A stretch of DNA of 64,000 nt from the NCBI RefSeq assembly GCF_026262505.1, contig NC_067206.1, positions 15,310,205-15,374,204 on the forward strand. Reading direction: 5' to 3'. The DNA is from Trichomonas vaginalis G3. Lineage: Eukaryota; Parabasalia; Trichomonadida; Trichomonadidae. Shown here piece after piece: positions 1-9,735 of the stretch; within the stretch, counting starts at the first letter, position 1; every line of letters starts with the position of its first letter. The notes below the pieces were generated by a model. That model was not told where the DNA came from. It saw only the letters and a list, made by a program, of their open reading frames with translations, and made no database searches. The position numbers and the translations under genes are program-made.

Positions 1-975
1 CCGGTTCGAATAATTCATCTGTTGCTTTTTCTGTTTTTTCTATGAATTTTAATAATTTGATTAATAAATCTTCATCAGGAAGAATTATTGCTGCATTTGT
101 GATAAAATTCCATATTGAGGTAATATGGCAATAATTACATTTATAAAATGTAATTTTATCCAAAATTTTTTGGCAAATTCGCATAATAGCATTAATATTT
201 GAAGCTGAGATTAAACCTGTGATTACTTCTGTAACTTTTGGAAAATCATCGCAATTTAATATCTCTTTATATTGAATTGAGAAAAAAAAAAATCAAATGG
301 ATTCATTTCTTCAATTTCAAGGAGATTGTAAAAATTGATAGAAGTGTTATTGCAACAAATTGTATTTGCAGCAAAAAATATCATTTGCTCGATTCCATTT
401 TTGGAATAAATTTGCTGGAACAATGTTAAATTAAAACAGTTGCTTAATTTTTCTTCATTGTTTTCATAAAAAAGTAACAAGTTTGCAACTGAAATTTCAA
501 AATTTTGATAATTGCCAGTTATTTCAGTAAATATATATATTTGCTTTTCTTCATCTAAAAATGGCAAATATTGATTTGCAATATTAACTAAAGTTTGGGA
601 TAAATTGTTCCAGTTTGATTTTACAATTTGTGAGCACATTATGTAATATGTAAATTTATCCGCTTTGTAGGAATTTAAAATTGTTTGTTGTTCTGTTTCA
701 GTTAAATTACTGAATTTTTCAAGATTAATATTGTGATAAAAAATAGAATCCTTGAAACATTCTGATATCTTTTCAATGTTTAAAACGGATGCTAAAAAAT
801 GTAAAAGAACTTCATCAGTCACTGTGATTTTTTTGAAAAATTTATCCCAATTCAAGCATCCAATTGATCTTTCTGTCATTGTACTTATGCATTGATAAAG
901 TTGATTTAATGAATCCGAAGAATAATCATTATGCTTGACTAGTTGAGTTAGTTGATACAGACTGTCGTCAGCCAT
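1..975 (-). CDS. Hypothetical helical-repeat-like protein, 3' end outside window
   Basis: An open frame starts at ATG 973-975 and runs 239 codons to 256. It then changes frame inside a run of 11 A (282-292, T on the coding strand), after which another frame stays open to base 1 for over 80 codons (NCDDFPKVTEVITGLISAS and on). The protein is Leu/Ile/Asn rich and predicted helical, loosely like an importin/exportin-type alpha-solenoid, but no signature motif is visible, so no function is assigned. The start is supported by an initiator-like TCATTT 8-13 bases upstream. The homopolymer shift may be a sequencing or assembly error, or a real recent lesion. It is the best candidate here for a non-transposon host gene. 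It is divergent from the gene at 1310. Confidence 0.55.
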
Positions 976-982
976 TTTAAAA

Positions 983-988
983 AAATGA
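983..988 (-). promoter_or_regulatory. Trichomonad-type initiator (Inr)
   Basis: On the minus strand TCATTT lies 8-13 bases before the ATG at 975. The T. vaginalis Inr consensus is TCA+1Y(T/A), usually just upstream of the start codon, so this supports both the start choice and the lineage. Confidence 0.5.
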
Positions 989-1024
989 ATAAAATTGTAT
1001 AGTAAATTATATTTGTGAAATTTG

Positions 1025-1256
1025 TGACGCTACATTCAATCTAAGACCAATATCTCAAAGAATTCCTCATTTAAGTATTACTTTTCATTGTTTTTTAAAA
1101 AATATCTTTGCTTATTTGTTCACTTTTTTGACATTTATTATATGCTTTTTATCATATTTCCGATGATATGAATATATATTCTATATAAGAATGACGCTAC
1201 ATTCAATCTAAGACCAATATCTCAAAGAATTCCTCATTTAAGTATTACTTTTCATT
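1025..1256 (+). repeat. 65-bp direct repeat between divergent genes (1025-1089, 1192-1256)
   Basis: A 65-bp block beginning TGACGCTACATTCAATC and ending TTACTTTTCATT occurs twice, 167 bp apart, in the intergenic region between the genes at 975 (-) and 1310 (+). I see no mismatch between the copies. It contains ACATTCAAT followed by GACCA; a similar ACATTCAAT...GACCA pair lies upstream of the MULE transposase at 61420. This could be a duplicated promoter module or a remnant of an element end. Confidence 0.8.
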
Positions 1257-1294
1257 TTTGATTCAATTTTCGAACGGTTTTCGTAAATTTTGCA

Positions 1295-1306
1295 TCATTT
1301 CATTTT
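1295..1306 (+). promoter_or_regulatory. Overlapping Inr-like TCATTT motifs
   Basis: Two TCATTT hexamers overlap 4-15 bases upstream of the ATG at 1310, matching the trichomonad initiator consensus and placement. Confidence 0.5.
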
Positions 1307-1309
1307 TTA

Positions 1310-3562
1310 ATGGGAAAATCATCTATATTTAATCAAAAAAGAGCAAACTTTACAGACGAAAATAAAATATTTATCAGGGAACAATCTGATAAATACCAAA
1401 AATCAACATCGAGAGATGAAAAAACGAATATAATCAAACAAGTTCTTCAATATTTTAATATTAAATACGCCGAAAATGAATCTAAAGCTGTCAGAAGATA
1501 TTTTAGTTATATTGCAGTTAAAAATATTCCCGCAGTTACTGGAAAATATCCTGATACAATTGTTCGCAAAGATATGCTTTATTCGCATGATCATACAAAT
1601 ATTATTAATTCAAATAATATTGAACGTTACTACCGTTGCATCGATCATTCTTGTCAAGCACGTTATTTAGTTAAAATTGAGAACAGTTCAGTTTCCGAAG
1701 ATTTACAAAAGGAACATATACCCGAATGCAGACAATTTAAAAAGTTACAAAATGAAAAAAATGATCTTCATAAATCAATGACTCTGACAGAAATATACAA
1801 TAAGGCAATGGCAAAATTTTCTGAAGACAACGGCACTTTTCAGCAGATTAAAAAATTTATGACAGAACTTGCTGTTGGTACTGATGAAAACCCATTAATT
1901 AAAGATTCATTGGTCAGGGAAGTTTATAATAAGTCCAGAAAATTTTCTGTTGGAGAAAAAATTACAGACGATGAAATTGCTAATTTTTGTTTAATAAATG
2001 GCGAGCAGTTTTTCATTGGCCATGATTTTCAAGCAAATTGTGAGACGATGTTTTTTGGTTTTGAGAAGGCAATTCAATTTGCAAAAGAAGCCACAGATTT
2101 ATTTTGCGATGGAACTTTTAAAATTACACCAAAACATTTTCAAAAAGGACAGATGCTAACAATTATGATTTGTGAACCTTCAACAAATCAATATCTACCA
2201 CTTTTATTTATATTCATGAAAAACCGCACATTTGAATCTTATAAGAAGGCATTTGAATATATTTTTACTGTCAAGGGTATTCAATTTTCAAAGCTAATTC
2301 AAATTCATTGTGATTTTGAAAAGGGAATGATAGAGGCACTTCAACAAATTTTCCCTAAAGTCCGTATAATTGGATGCCTATTTCATTTCAAACAAGCTTT
2401 ACACAGGAAACTTGTAGCACTTTATACAAAAAATTTCAATACTTTACAAAATTCTTTATTTAAGCTATATTCTATTACTCCATTCATGTCTCATGAAGAA
2501 TTTGTACTTACAATGCATATAATTAATCAAAATAAAGTTGATTCGATCAAAGATTATATTGATTATTTCAACAAAGTTTGGTTGCCGCACTACAATTTAA
2601 TATCTCAATATAATAATGCAACTGCAATATTCACTAATGATTGCCTCGAGAGTATGCATTCAGAATTTTCTTCGTTAAAACATCCAAACATTTATGAAGC
2701 TATTAAGAAGATATCTCAAATCCAATTAGATAAATATAACGCCATCAAAAATAACCAGAAGATCGAGCGCCATATAAAAACCGTTATCACTGATAGCTAC
2801 AAAAATTATATTCTTGACTGCTTTCAAAAAGAACTTGAGAAAACAATTTTTTCTATCAAACAATACAACGTAAGTGATCTTTCTTTGGCTCAGAACGAGA
2901 TTTCTCCATATGGTTCCATAGAATCGAGTTCATTGTTCGAAAATATTCCAGTTCATGATGCAGATATACTCAAATCGATCGATCTAACAAATAAAGATAC
3001 AATGATCACTAAGTTTATTAATGAAAAAAGAGAAAAAATTATGGCATTATTTAATGAAACATTAAATCATCCAGATTTTAATTCATCCACTCCAATTCAA
3101 ACTAATTTTGAGCAAGCCGATACAAATCAAGGTTCAGATGCTCCAATTCGCTCCGAAAATTCAAATATTGCAGACTCTACAGATTTAGAACCAGAAAATC
3201 AAAGCCATCCTTCTACAAATCAAATGTCTAGTAATCTAGAACATAAGCTGGACCTTCTTGATCATATTGAAAAACAATTATCGAAAATGCGCTCGTTATT
3301 GGGAATTCTTCCTACTACAAATGCTATTGTTGGGCCGTCAAAACAAGTTTCAGTTAATAGCAAGCAAAATTCTGAAAAAAATAAGAAAAAATCTTCCATA
3401 ACAACAAAATCAAACAATAAAAAACAAAATTCATCCGACAATCCTCCTAAACGTAAAGCTCCTATTTCGGAAAGGATTCTCAGCGATAATAACTTATATT
3501 TTCAAGTTCATCGAAAGAGATCGAAAAGCAAACGTTCCACATCTACAGAGAAAAAGAATTGA
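1310..3562 (+). CDS. MULE-type transposase-like protein, 750 aa
   Basis: This is a Mutator-like (MULE) DDE transposase domain. The triad is seen as FCDGTFK (D267), IHCDFEKG (D335) with GCLFHFKQAL just after it, and NDCLESMHSEF (E447). An N-terminal FLYWCH/WRKY-like zinc-binding segment is suggested by C110, C115, H136 and C140. The C-terminal third (about 560-750) is Ser/Asn/Lys rich with basic, nuclear-targeting-like clusters (KRKAP, HRKRSKSKRS). The frame is fully open and preceded by an Inr-like motif. Unlike the other MULEs here I find no flanking terminal inverted repeats or target duplication, so it may be an old immobile copy or a domesticated gene. It differs clearly in sequence from the transposases at 4972 and 61420. 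Confidence 0.85.
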   Translation: MGKSSIFNQKRANFTDENKIFIREQSDKYQKSTSRDEKTNIIKQVLQYFNIKYAENESKAVRRYFSYIAVKNIPAVTGKYPDTIVRKDMLYSHDHTNIINSNNIERYYRCIDHSCQARYLVKIENSSVSEDLQKEHIPECRQFKKLQNEKNDLHKSMTLTEIYNKAMAKFSEDNGTFQQIKKFMTELAVGTDENPLIKDSLVREVYNKSRKFSVGEKITDDEIANFCLINGEQFFIGHDFQANCETMFFGFEKAIQFAKEATDLFCDGTFKITPKHFQKGQMLTIMICEPSTNQYLPLLFIFMKNRTFESYKKAFEYIFTVKGIQFSKLIQIHCDFEKGMIEALQQIFPKVRIIGCLFHFKQALHRKLVALYTKNFNTLQNSLFKLYSITPFMSHEEFVLTMHIINQNKVDSIKDYIDYFNKVWLPHYNLISQYNNATAIFTNDCLESMHSEFSSLKHPNIYEAIKKISQIQLDKYNAIKNNQKIERHIKTVITDSYKNYILDCFQKELEKTIFSIKQYNVSDLSLAQNEISPYGSIESSSLFENIPVHDADILKSIDLTNKDTMITKFINEKREKIMALFNETLNHPDFNSSTPIQTNFEQADTNQGSDAPIRSENSNIADSTDLEPENQSHPSTNQMSSNLEHKLDLLDHIEKQLSKMRSLLGILPTTNAIVGPSKQVSVNSKQNSEKNKKKSSITTKSNNKKQNSSDNPPKRKAPISERILSDNNLYFQVHRKRSKSKRSTSTEKKN

Positions 3563-4424
3563 TATATGAAGTCTAATTCCTTTTATAACTACTATATTTT
3601 TATTCTTATGACTAAAAAATAATATATTATTTAACAATTTTCATTTTTTTCTTTTAACAATTTCGTTTTATTTCCATTTATTGTTAAATGATTTTTAGCA
3701 TACACCTTTCTTTGTTCATCTTCTAAATACAATTTATTTTTTCTTAGATATAATTCTATTCATTCAATTCGATCGTCATTTTTCAGTACATGATCGTAAT
3801 TTTCAATTATTGATCGCGATTTTACTTCAGAATTTGTTTGCAATATTGCTTATCAAAATTATATCTCTATTCTCTCATTTCTGTTTAGTCAATATCATTA
3901 CACTCCTATTGTCTAATAACATGCTATTAATTTTCTTAAAATTAAAAAAAAATATCAACTTTTAAAAACAGAAACTTAACATCCTTAGGTCAATGGATTT
4001 TGATGTGAGATACATTTAATCTGTTTTTCTTTTTTTATTTTAAATAATTGAATATTTATAGTTGTTATGGGTCTTACATCATGTAAAACGAATTTTCTGA
4101 AAGTAAATTTACTTTTTCTTCAATCTTTCTTACATATTTATTTAAAAAAAATTATCCAAAAAAAGATGTTTTAGAATGAAAAAAAATAGAAAAATCTTCA
4201 TTTATAGTCTTTCTTGAATGTATACGTTTTGATTTTTTTCTTTTTTAAAAAATTCAATTTCTAGAAAAATCGAGAAAAAATCATTTTCTTCTATTTTTTT
4301 AGGACGCCATACCCATTGAAATCTCCTCTCAGGACGCCATAAACTATTCAATTATGGTGTAAACTTCTCAAAAATTGAATAGTTTACATCAGGACGCCTT
4401 AGGACGCCAACCCTTTACGCGCCC
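3563..4424. other. AT-rich intergenic stretch with short GGACGCC repeats
   Basis: No gene is seen. Four copies of a (A/C)AGGACGCC(A/T)-like word occur between 4300 and 4410, and a short inverted pair AACTATTCAATT / AATTGAATAGTT lies at about 4333-4385. The stretch ends at the left border of the duplicated segment. Confidence 0.5.
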
Positions 4425-4604
4425 ATTGAATAGTAATAATTTTAGTTTTAATACATAGGAGAAAGGGACAGACTAGTCCATTGTCACTTTTTAATTTAGC
4501 AAATGAACGCTTATGGAGTGGAGTTTTTGGGTAAATCTGATTTGCTTATAAATGAAATAAAATCAAAAGAAACCATATTGGCATTATATTATGCAAAAAT
4601 AAAT

Positions 4605-4846
4605 GATCTTACTTAGTACTTTTAAAGTTAATTTCAGAAAAAATTTGACACAATGGTATCCGGCACATACAAGTGGTGTACAACCAAAATATAAGTTGGT
4701 TTAAACATATATTGCTATATCTCATGATCTTACTTAGTACTTTTAAAGTTAATTTCAGAAAAAATTTGACACAATGGTATCCGGCACATACAAGTGGTGT
4801 ACAACCAAAATTTCATATCCCTAGTTTTACATTTATGTTTAGTTTT
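4605..4846 (+). repeat. 121-bp tandem repeat in MULE 5' leader (2 units)
   Basis: The unit begins GATCTTACTTAGTACTTTTA at 4605 and 4726. The second unit departs from the first after CAACCAAAAT. The same repeat has two units in copy B and four in the deleted copy at 54319. Confidence 0.85.
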
Positions 4847-4971
4847 ATTTCACCTAATTTTCAAAGATCATAATTGAATTAGATGGCCAAGCTATTCAAA
4901 ACACGACCAAGCTTATCAAAATAAGACCAATATAATCAAAATTCTTTATTCTTTCAAATCATTTCATTTTA

Positions 4972-6414
4972 ATGCAGATCCAAGATCACGAACTCACATA
5001 TATCGAGTTGCTTAAGTATGGAGTGCAACAAGAAATCCAAGCAGGTTGTAGTTATTCATATAAAACTAGGAACGAAAGAAATCAAATCCAATTTAATTGT
5101 AAGTGGCCGAATTGTCCATGTCGCTTCCTTGTTGATACACTTCCCGATGACAATTACCACATACGAAAATGTATTAACACCCACAATTATTCTGCCCCTT
5201 TTCCAAACAAATCACAACAAATTACATCATATTTTTATAGATCTTATTTAACAAGATATTTTGAATCAAATCAAGACCGTGTTTACGCACAATTAAGGTG
5301 TTTCAAAGATCTTAATATCCCATTTGATAGTGGGATCATTGCGGAAATGTTTCAACAATCTACAGATGCTTTAAAAAAGTTTTCTAAACGCCTTCATGCA
5401 ATCAATACCCGTTTCTCAGTGGATGATGTTACATCTCTTGCAATTTTTGTCGACATGGTTAAGAGTCATTCTCCGGATGATCTCATCGAGTTTATTCACG
5501 ACCCAGATCGTATGATTTTCTATTACGCCCCATTCGAAGCAAATGCTTTTTCACATCAAATACAAACTTATCACATTGATTCCACTTATAAGCTCTTGCG
5601 CTCTCGCATACCATTTTATGCCGTCACTGGCAAATTCGCGGAATCAATTGTTTTTCCGTTTTTGTATTTTTTCGTTTGGCCCGACACAAGTGAAAATATA
5701 CAAGTTTGTCTCACAGCATATTTTGGCTCCATCAATCGCGAACCATCTTATTTTTCAATGGACTGCGCACCTCAAATCACAAATGCTGTTGAAACAGCCA
5801 TCCCCTTATGCCAGATCATTTGGTGTGGCGTTCATGTGTTGCGCGCTGTCATGAGAAAGGCTGAAAAGTTTCAAGATCGTTCCAACTTCGAAACTTTCTA
5901 TAACTTAATGAAGTTATTGGTCTTTGGTTCTGAAGAGGAAGAAATTGATCCTGATGAAGTTTACAACAATTTAGAAGAAATTTTAAATGAGGAACCTGCT
6001 GCCCGTGAATACTTTGACCGACAGTGGCGCCATCATCTTGACAGGTGGATGCTTCGCTATAGAAATGAAGGAGATGGAACAAACAACATCTCGGAATCAC
6101 ATTTCAAGGTTTTGAAGCACCAGTACTTCCCAGAAAGGCGAAATCTTCGACTCGATGAACTTGTCATCGAGTTATATTCCAGTGTTGTTCCTTCATTCCT
6201 GATTAAGTTGCAAATTAAAGGTCTGGATTCAGAGAGAAGTGTTAAAGTTATCAAAAAAGTCACAAGAGATTTCGAAGAAATGACACAATTTAAAAAAGTC
6301 GAATGCATCAGTATGCTTGAAGCTGTTCAGAAAGGTCTGAAAAATGATACACTTGATCCAAACATTGTTTACTCAACATTAAAAATATTATTGCAAAGAA
6401 AACATTTGATTTAA
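4972..6414 (+). CDS. MULE transposase, 480 aa
   Basis: A DDE transposase of the Mutator-like superfamily that would cut and join the element ends. The triad is HIDSTYK (D203), SMDCAPQ (D264) and NNISESHFK (E375). The WCGVHVLRA motif follows the second Asp, equivalent to the C/H motif of MULEs. An N-terminal zinc-binding segment has C43, C48, C67 and H71. The start follows a TCATTT Inr-like motif and an upstream string of GACCAA words (4890-4935). It is related to the 560-aa protein at 61420 but lacks that protein's acidic insertion. The identical gene at 46023 carries a one-base deletion. Confidence 0.92.
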   Translation: MQIQDHELTYIELLKYGVQQEIQAGCSYSYKTRNERNQIQFNCKWPNCPCRFLVDTLPDDNYHIRKCINTHNYSAPFPNKSQQITSYFYRSYLTRYFESNQDRVYAQLRCFKDLNIPFDSGIIAEMFQQSTDALKKFSKRLHAINTRFSVDDVTSLAIFVDMVKSHSPDDLIEFIHDPDRMIFYYAPFEANAFSHQIQTYHIDSTYKLLRSRIPFYAVTGKFAESIVFPFLYFFVWPDTSENIQVCLTAYFGSINREPSYFSMDCAPQITNAVETAIPLCQIIWCGVHVLRAVMRKAEKFQDRSNFETFYNLMKLLVFGSEEEEIDPDEVYNNLEEILNEEPAAREYFDRQWRHHLDRWMLRYRNEGDGTNNISESHFKVLKHQYFPERRNLRLDELVIELYSSVVPSFLIKLQIKGLDSERSVKVIKKVTRDFEEMTQFKKVECISMLEAVQKGLKNDTLDPNIVYSTLKILLQRKHLI

Positions 6415-6634
6415 TAAACATTTAATTTATTATAATTAATTTTTTATTACAGTATAGTAAAAAATGCTATAAATAAATTATTATATTTTATTAAAATGTG
6501 ACTTTTAATAGTAAGTGAATAAAATAAATCAGAAATTGGGAAAGAAATAAGGTTAATTAAAATAATGAAAATTACAAGTTTAAGGTTAATGAAAAGTGAC
6601 AATGGGCGAGTTTGTTCCCCACTCTAATACATAG

Positions 6635-7099
6635 CTAATTGCTAAGGAAAATAATTAATTTATTGTAATTTTGACATGTAAACTAAAGGGGAATTTAGCC
6701 GGCCAAATATGTGTCACTTTTTGACTTCACCCCACTTTCACCTTTCGTCTTATGACAAAATCATATATACAATCCGTCAAATAATGCGTCTAGCCTATAA
6801 ATTTTTGTGAGATTTTTTTTGTGAATTCCTATCAAAAATGTATAGAAAAGTCATTTTTCTCTAAAATTTTAATATCTGGCATATTTCTCTATTATAAATA
6901 TATATCCAAAATTTCCACAAATTATTCTATGTCTTTCTCAAATCTTCTCTCAAATTATTATTATATATTTAGAATAATTATATATAACCTAGTATCTTTA
7001 AAATAAAGTGTTATATACGAAAACGATAAAAACAGTTTGACAGAAAAAGTGATAACTTTACGTGTCAAAAATAGAAAAAGTGACATTTTATTCGTAATA
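6635..7099. other. AT-rich non-coding flank
   Basis: No gene is seen. It holds GTGTCACTTTTTGACTTCAC at about 6711 and two AAAAAGTGA words at 7056-7090, the motif found inside most element ends in this window, so it may contain an eroded transposon terminus. Confidence 0.4.
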
Positions 7100-7842
7100 T
7101 TAAAATGAATCATCATAATCTTCTTCATAAGGGTCTTCATAATCTTCTTGATATTCTTCTTCATAATTTACTTCGTATTCTTCTTCATTACTATCTTCTT
7201 CTATTTCAACCGGATTCGCCTTATTTTCTTCTTCTTCAACTTCCTCGCCTTCTTTTTCCCATTCATCTTCTTCGATTCCTTGGAGCTCTGGCATCTCATT
7301 GGCCATAAGTGAACCTGGAAGAAAATCTTGAGAGACTCCATCCACAATCCATTTTGCCGGCATTCCCCTCTTCCAAATTGGAAGTTTCTTCCACATTTCA
7401 GATGGGCTATAGTGAATTTGTTTTCCATTCACATAATGAGTTGGTAATGCTAGATGAGGTTTAGCATTATAGTACTCAACCCATTGTTGAATCTTTGCCC
7501 ATGACAACTCTCTGCTCTCTATGTTAGGCCACAAGCGCTCGATTTTCCCATTTTGGTATGGGCAATGGGGGACAATATATACATTATTGATCCCCCGAAC
7601 CCTCATAGCCTTTAGGAACTCGCCTTTATTCTCGCCGCCATTATCGGACCAAATTGTATGTGGTGGTCCATAACGGGCTATTGCTCTCTTAATTACTTTC
7701 ACTGTTTGGCTAGCATGTTTTGACGAAAGATGCTGCCATTCTATGATGAGCCTTGTGCAGTCATCAATCACAGCATAAAGAATCTGACTTCTCTTTTTGC
7801 CAAGAAAGTGGATATCAACGTGCCATATTTGGTTAGGAAAGG
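7100..7842 (-). pseudogene. Integrase-type (rve, DD34E) transposase, C-terminal half
   Basis: This is the catalytic core of an IS481-like DNA transposase: QIWHVDIHF, then IWSDNGGEN, then QNGKIERLW, with 34 residues between the second Asp and the Glu. A long acidic Glu/Tyr/Asp tail follows. The gene reads on the minus strand and continues at 10318-11728; the element at 7843-10317 interrupts it between ...RYLAA and FPNQIW. A spurious start (MTKPSEIVSLF..., 7912) is supplied by the inserted element's terminal repeat, so the N-terminal 24 residues of that open frame are TIR-encoded. A copy of this half is at 51139-51810. Confidence 0.85.
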
Positions 7843-8431
7843 TGTTGTGCATGAAAAATAGCTTGACTTCACTTTTGACAAAAAGTGACACTATTTCTGA
7901 TGGTTTTGTCATTTATTTGTCAGATTTATAAATGGATAATAATGCTGTAAATCAGATATTAATTAAAAATATTTAAGATTTATGTTCGAATTGAAAAGCA
8001 AAATGATATTTTTTTAATTGGAAAACGTTATTATCTGATATTTTGAAGTTTTTAATATTTGTTAGTATCTTAAATTATTGAATGCATACGTTTTTTATGT
8101 TCTCAATTTTAAAAAAAATTGTGAAGAATTTAGTTTTTTGGAGATGGATGTTTAATATTTGTGAGTGAGAATGCAAACAGGAGTTTGGTACTTTAAGGCT
8201 AGGTTGAGATAGATTTCCCATTATATTATCTGTGAATATATTGTTTGAAAATTCAAGATATAAAAATATATTATCAAAAAATTTTATATTTTTAAATACA
8301 ATAGGGTGGAAGTATAGTACGATGAGATAGCAATGATATATTTTATAATGGGAGGTAATCTGAAGATAAGTAGCAAATTTTATGCGATTTTGATTGGGAG
8401 TTGGAGGGTGTGAGTACTATAGCATGCAATA

Positions 8432-9735
8432 TAGGGTGTCCTAAGGTGCGTTTAGCACAGCGCTCTATATGAGACTATTAAAGGCGATATATGCTGATTA
8501 TAAATATATAATAAAAAATATGAATATATGTATATGATGAGTATGTTGTATTTTGGCGCCATGCCGGGATATAAAATGAATTTTGAGACAAGAGGCGGTT
8601 TCGCGGGAAATTTTGGCGGGATTTTTTTTCATTTTTTTAATGAATCATAAAGAAAACATCCTCGCTCTTGCAAAAAAATGCAAAGACTGTAAAAAATCTA
8701 CGAGACATTGGTAAAATGCTTCGGTATGGATGCTTCTAGCTATTCCACTGTAACGTATCATGTTAGGATGTATCACTTCATGAACAAAAAGGCGCCCATC
8801 ATAAAAATTGACAAAAAATCGCCGGATCAAAGAAAAATCAAAGCAATTCTTCAAGCGCTAGATGAAGACCCAAGAGCATCACTCAGAAGGATAGAGGAGA
8901 TGACAAAGATACCACTTACAACAGTCAGTTATTATCTGCACAATTATTTGAACTACAAACTAGCGTATACACGTTGGGTTCCGCACAACCTTAATTCAGT
9001 TCAAAAAAAATCTAGAGTCCAATCTTCGAAAGAGCTCCTCTCTATATTGGGTACGTATCAATCCAAGAAGTTTCGCTTTTTAGTAACAGGGGACGAGTCT
9101 TGGTTTCAATATGCAACAGAAGCCAAAATCATGTGGATCCCGAAGGATGAAAATCCGCAAACATTCCCGAAGAAAAAAATTGACACACCAATGATAATGT
9201 TGTCGGTTTTTTGGGGCGTGAATGGCATCATCGCAATTGATATTCTTCAAAAACCTAATACGATGAATGCTCAGTATCTAATTGACAATGTTCTTACTCA
9301 AATTATCAATTCTGATGAGTTTGAGAAATCCAAACAACAAAAACAAAAGTTTGCAATTCATTTTGATAATTCAAGAGTTCACAAAAGTCATAAGGTAATG
9401 AATTACTTGGTGGAAAACAATGTCAAAGTTGTTCCAAACCCAATTTATTCACCTGATATTGCACCCTCTGACTTTTATTTATTCGGCACGCTAAAAAAGA
9501 GAGCTGAAGGACGCGAATTCGCGAGTCCAGATGATCTTGAAAATTTTGTAAGAGAGCAATTTGAGCAATTTTCTCATGATGATTTAAAGCGTGTCTTTCA
9601 AGCCTGGATCGATCGCTGCGAACGCGTGATTGAATCCAATGGTGATTATATTTAAATAAACTTTATATATATGTAACTTGTTTATTTCTATTCGCAGTAT
9701 TCGGGTTTGTGCTAAACACACCTTTGGACACCCTA
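8432..9735 (+). mobile_element. mariner element, 1304 bp, Tvmar1-like
   Basis: The TIRs are TAGGGTGTCCTAAGGTGCGT at 8432 and, inverted, TAGGGTGTCCAAAGGTGTGT ending at 9735. TA dinucleotides flank both sides (8430-8431, 9736-9737). The length of exactly 1304 bp is the size I recall for T. vaginalis Tvmar1. A truncated duplicate of the left 78 bp is at 53276-53353. Confidence 0.92.
8637..9655 (+). pseudogene. mariner transposase (DD34D), N-terminus out of frame
   Basis: The open frame from the first ATG (8726) to 9655 carries the catalytic triad TGDESWFQY, HFDNSRVHKS and SPDIAPSDFYLF, with exactly 34 residues between the second and third Asp, the mariner signature. The expected N-terminus is visible upstream in another frame from ATG 8637 (MNHKENILALAKK). 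The frame changes between about 8690 and 8726, in the helix-turn-helix region, so this copy probably cannot make a full transposase although its core is open. Plain cut-and-paste transposase of the Tc1/mariner superfamily. Confidence 0.9.

Larger units (their letters stand above)
4459..6624 (+). mobile_element. MULE transposon, copy A (2166 bp), apparently intact
   Basis: The ends are GAGAAAGGGACAGACTAGTC and, inverted, GAGTGGGGAACAAACTCGCC, both followed by CATTGTCACTTTT, giving imperfect TIRs of about 33 bp. The 10-bp duplication TAATACATAG lies at 4449-4458 and 6625-6634, in the size range usual for MULEs. It carries one open transposase gene. Confidence 0.92.
4425..8509 (+). repeat. Duplicated segment, copy A
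   Basis: This matches 45476-53353 almost base for base once two later insertions there are removed. It includes the MULE, its own target duplications, the 3' half of the integrase-type gene, the start of the 7843 element and the first bases of the mariner. The left border is at ATTGAATAG and the right border at TAAATATAT. Because the flanks and target duplications are shared, this is a segmental copy and not independent transposition. Confidence 0.9.

Noticed and set aside
7100-7842. Calling this integrase-type gene the integrase of the virus-like element
   Set aside because: It lies outside that element, its motifs match the IS481-like foldback-family protein at 58023, and the virus-like element has its own integrase at 34029-34990.
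8637-8725. TTG start at 8708 for the mariner transposase
   Set aside because: No reason to use TTG in a eukaryote; the expected N-terminus is visible upstream in another frame from ATG 8637.
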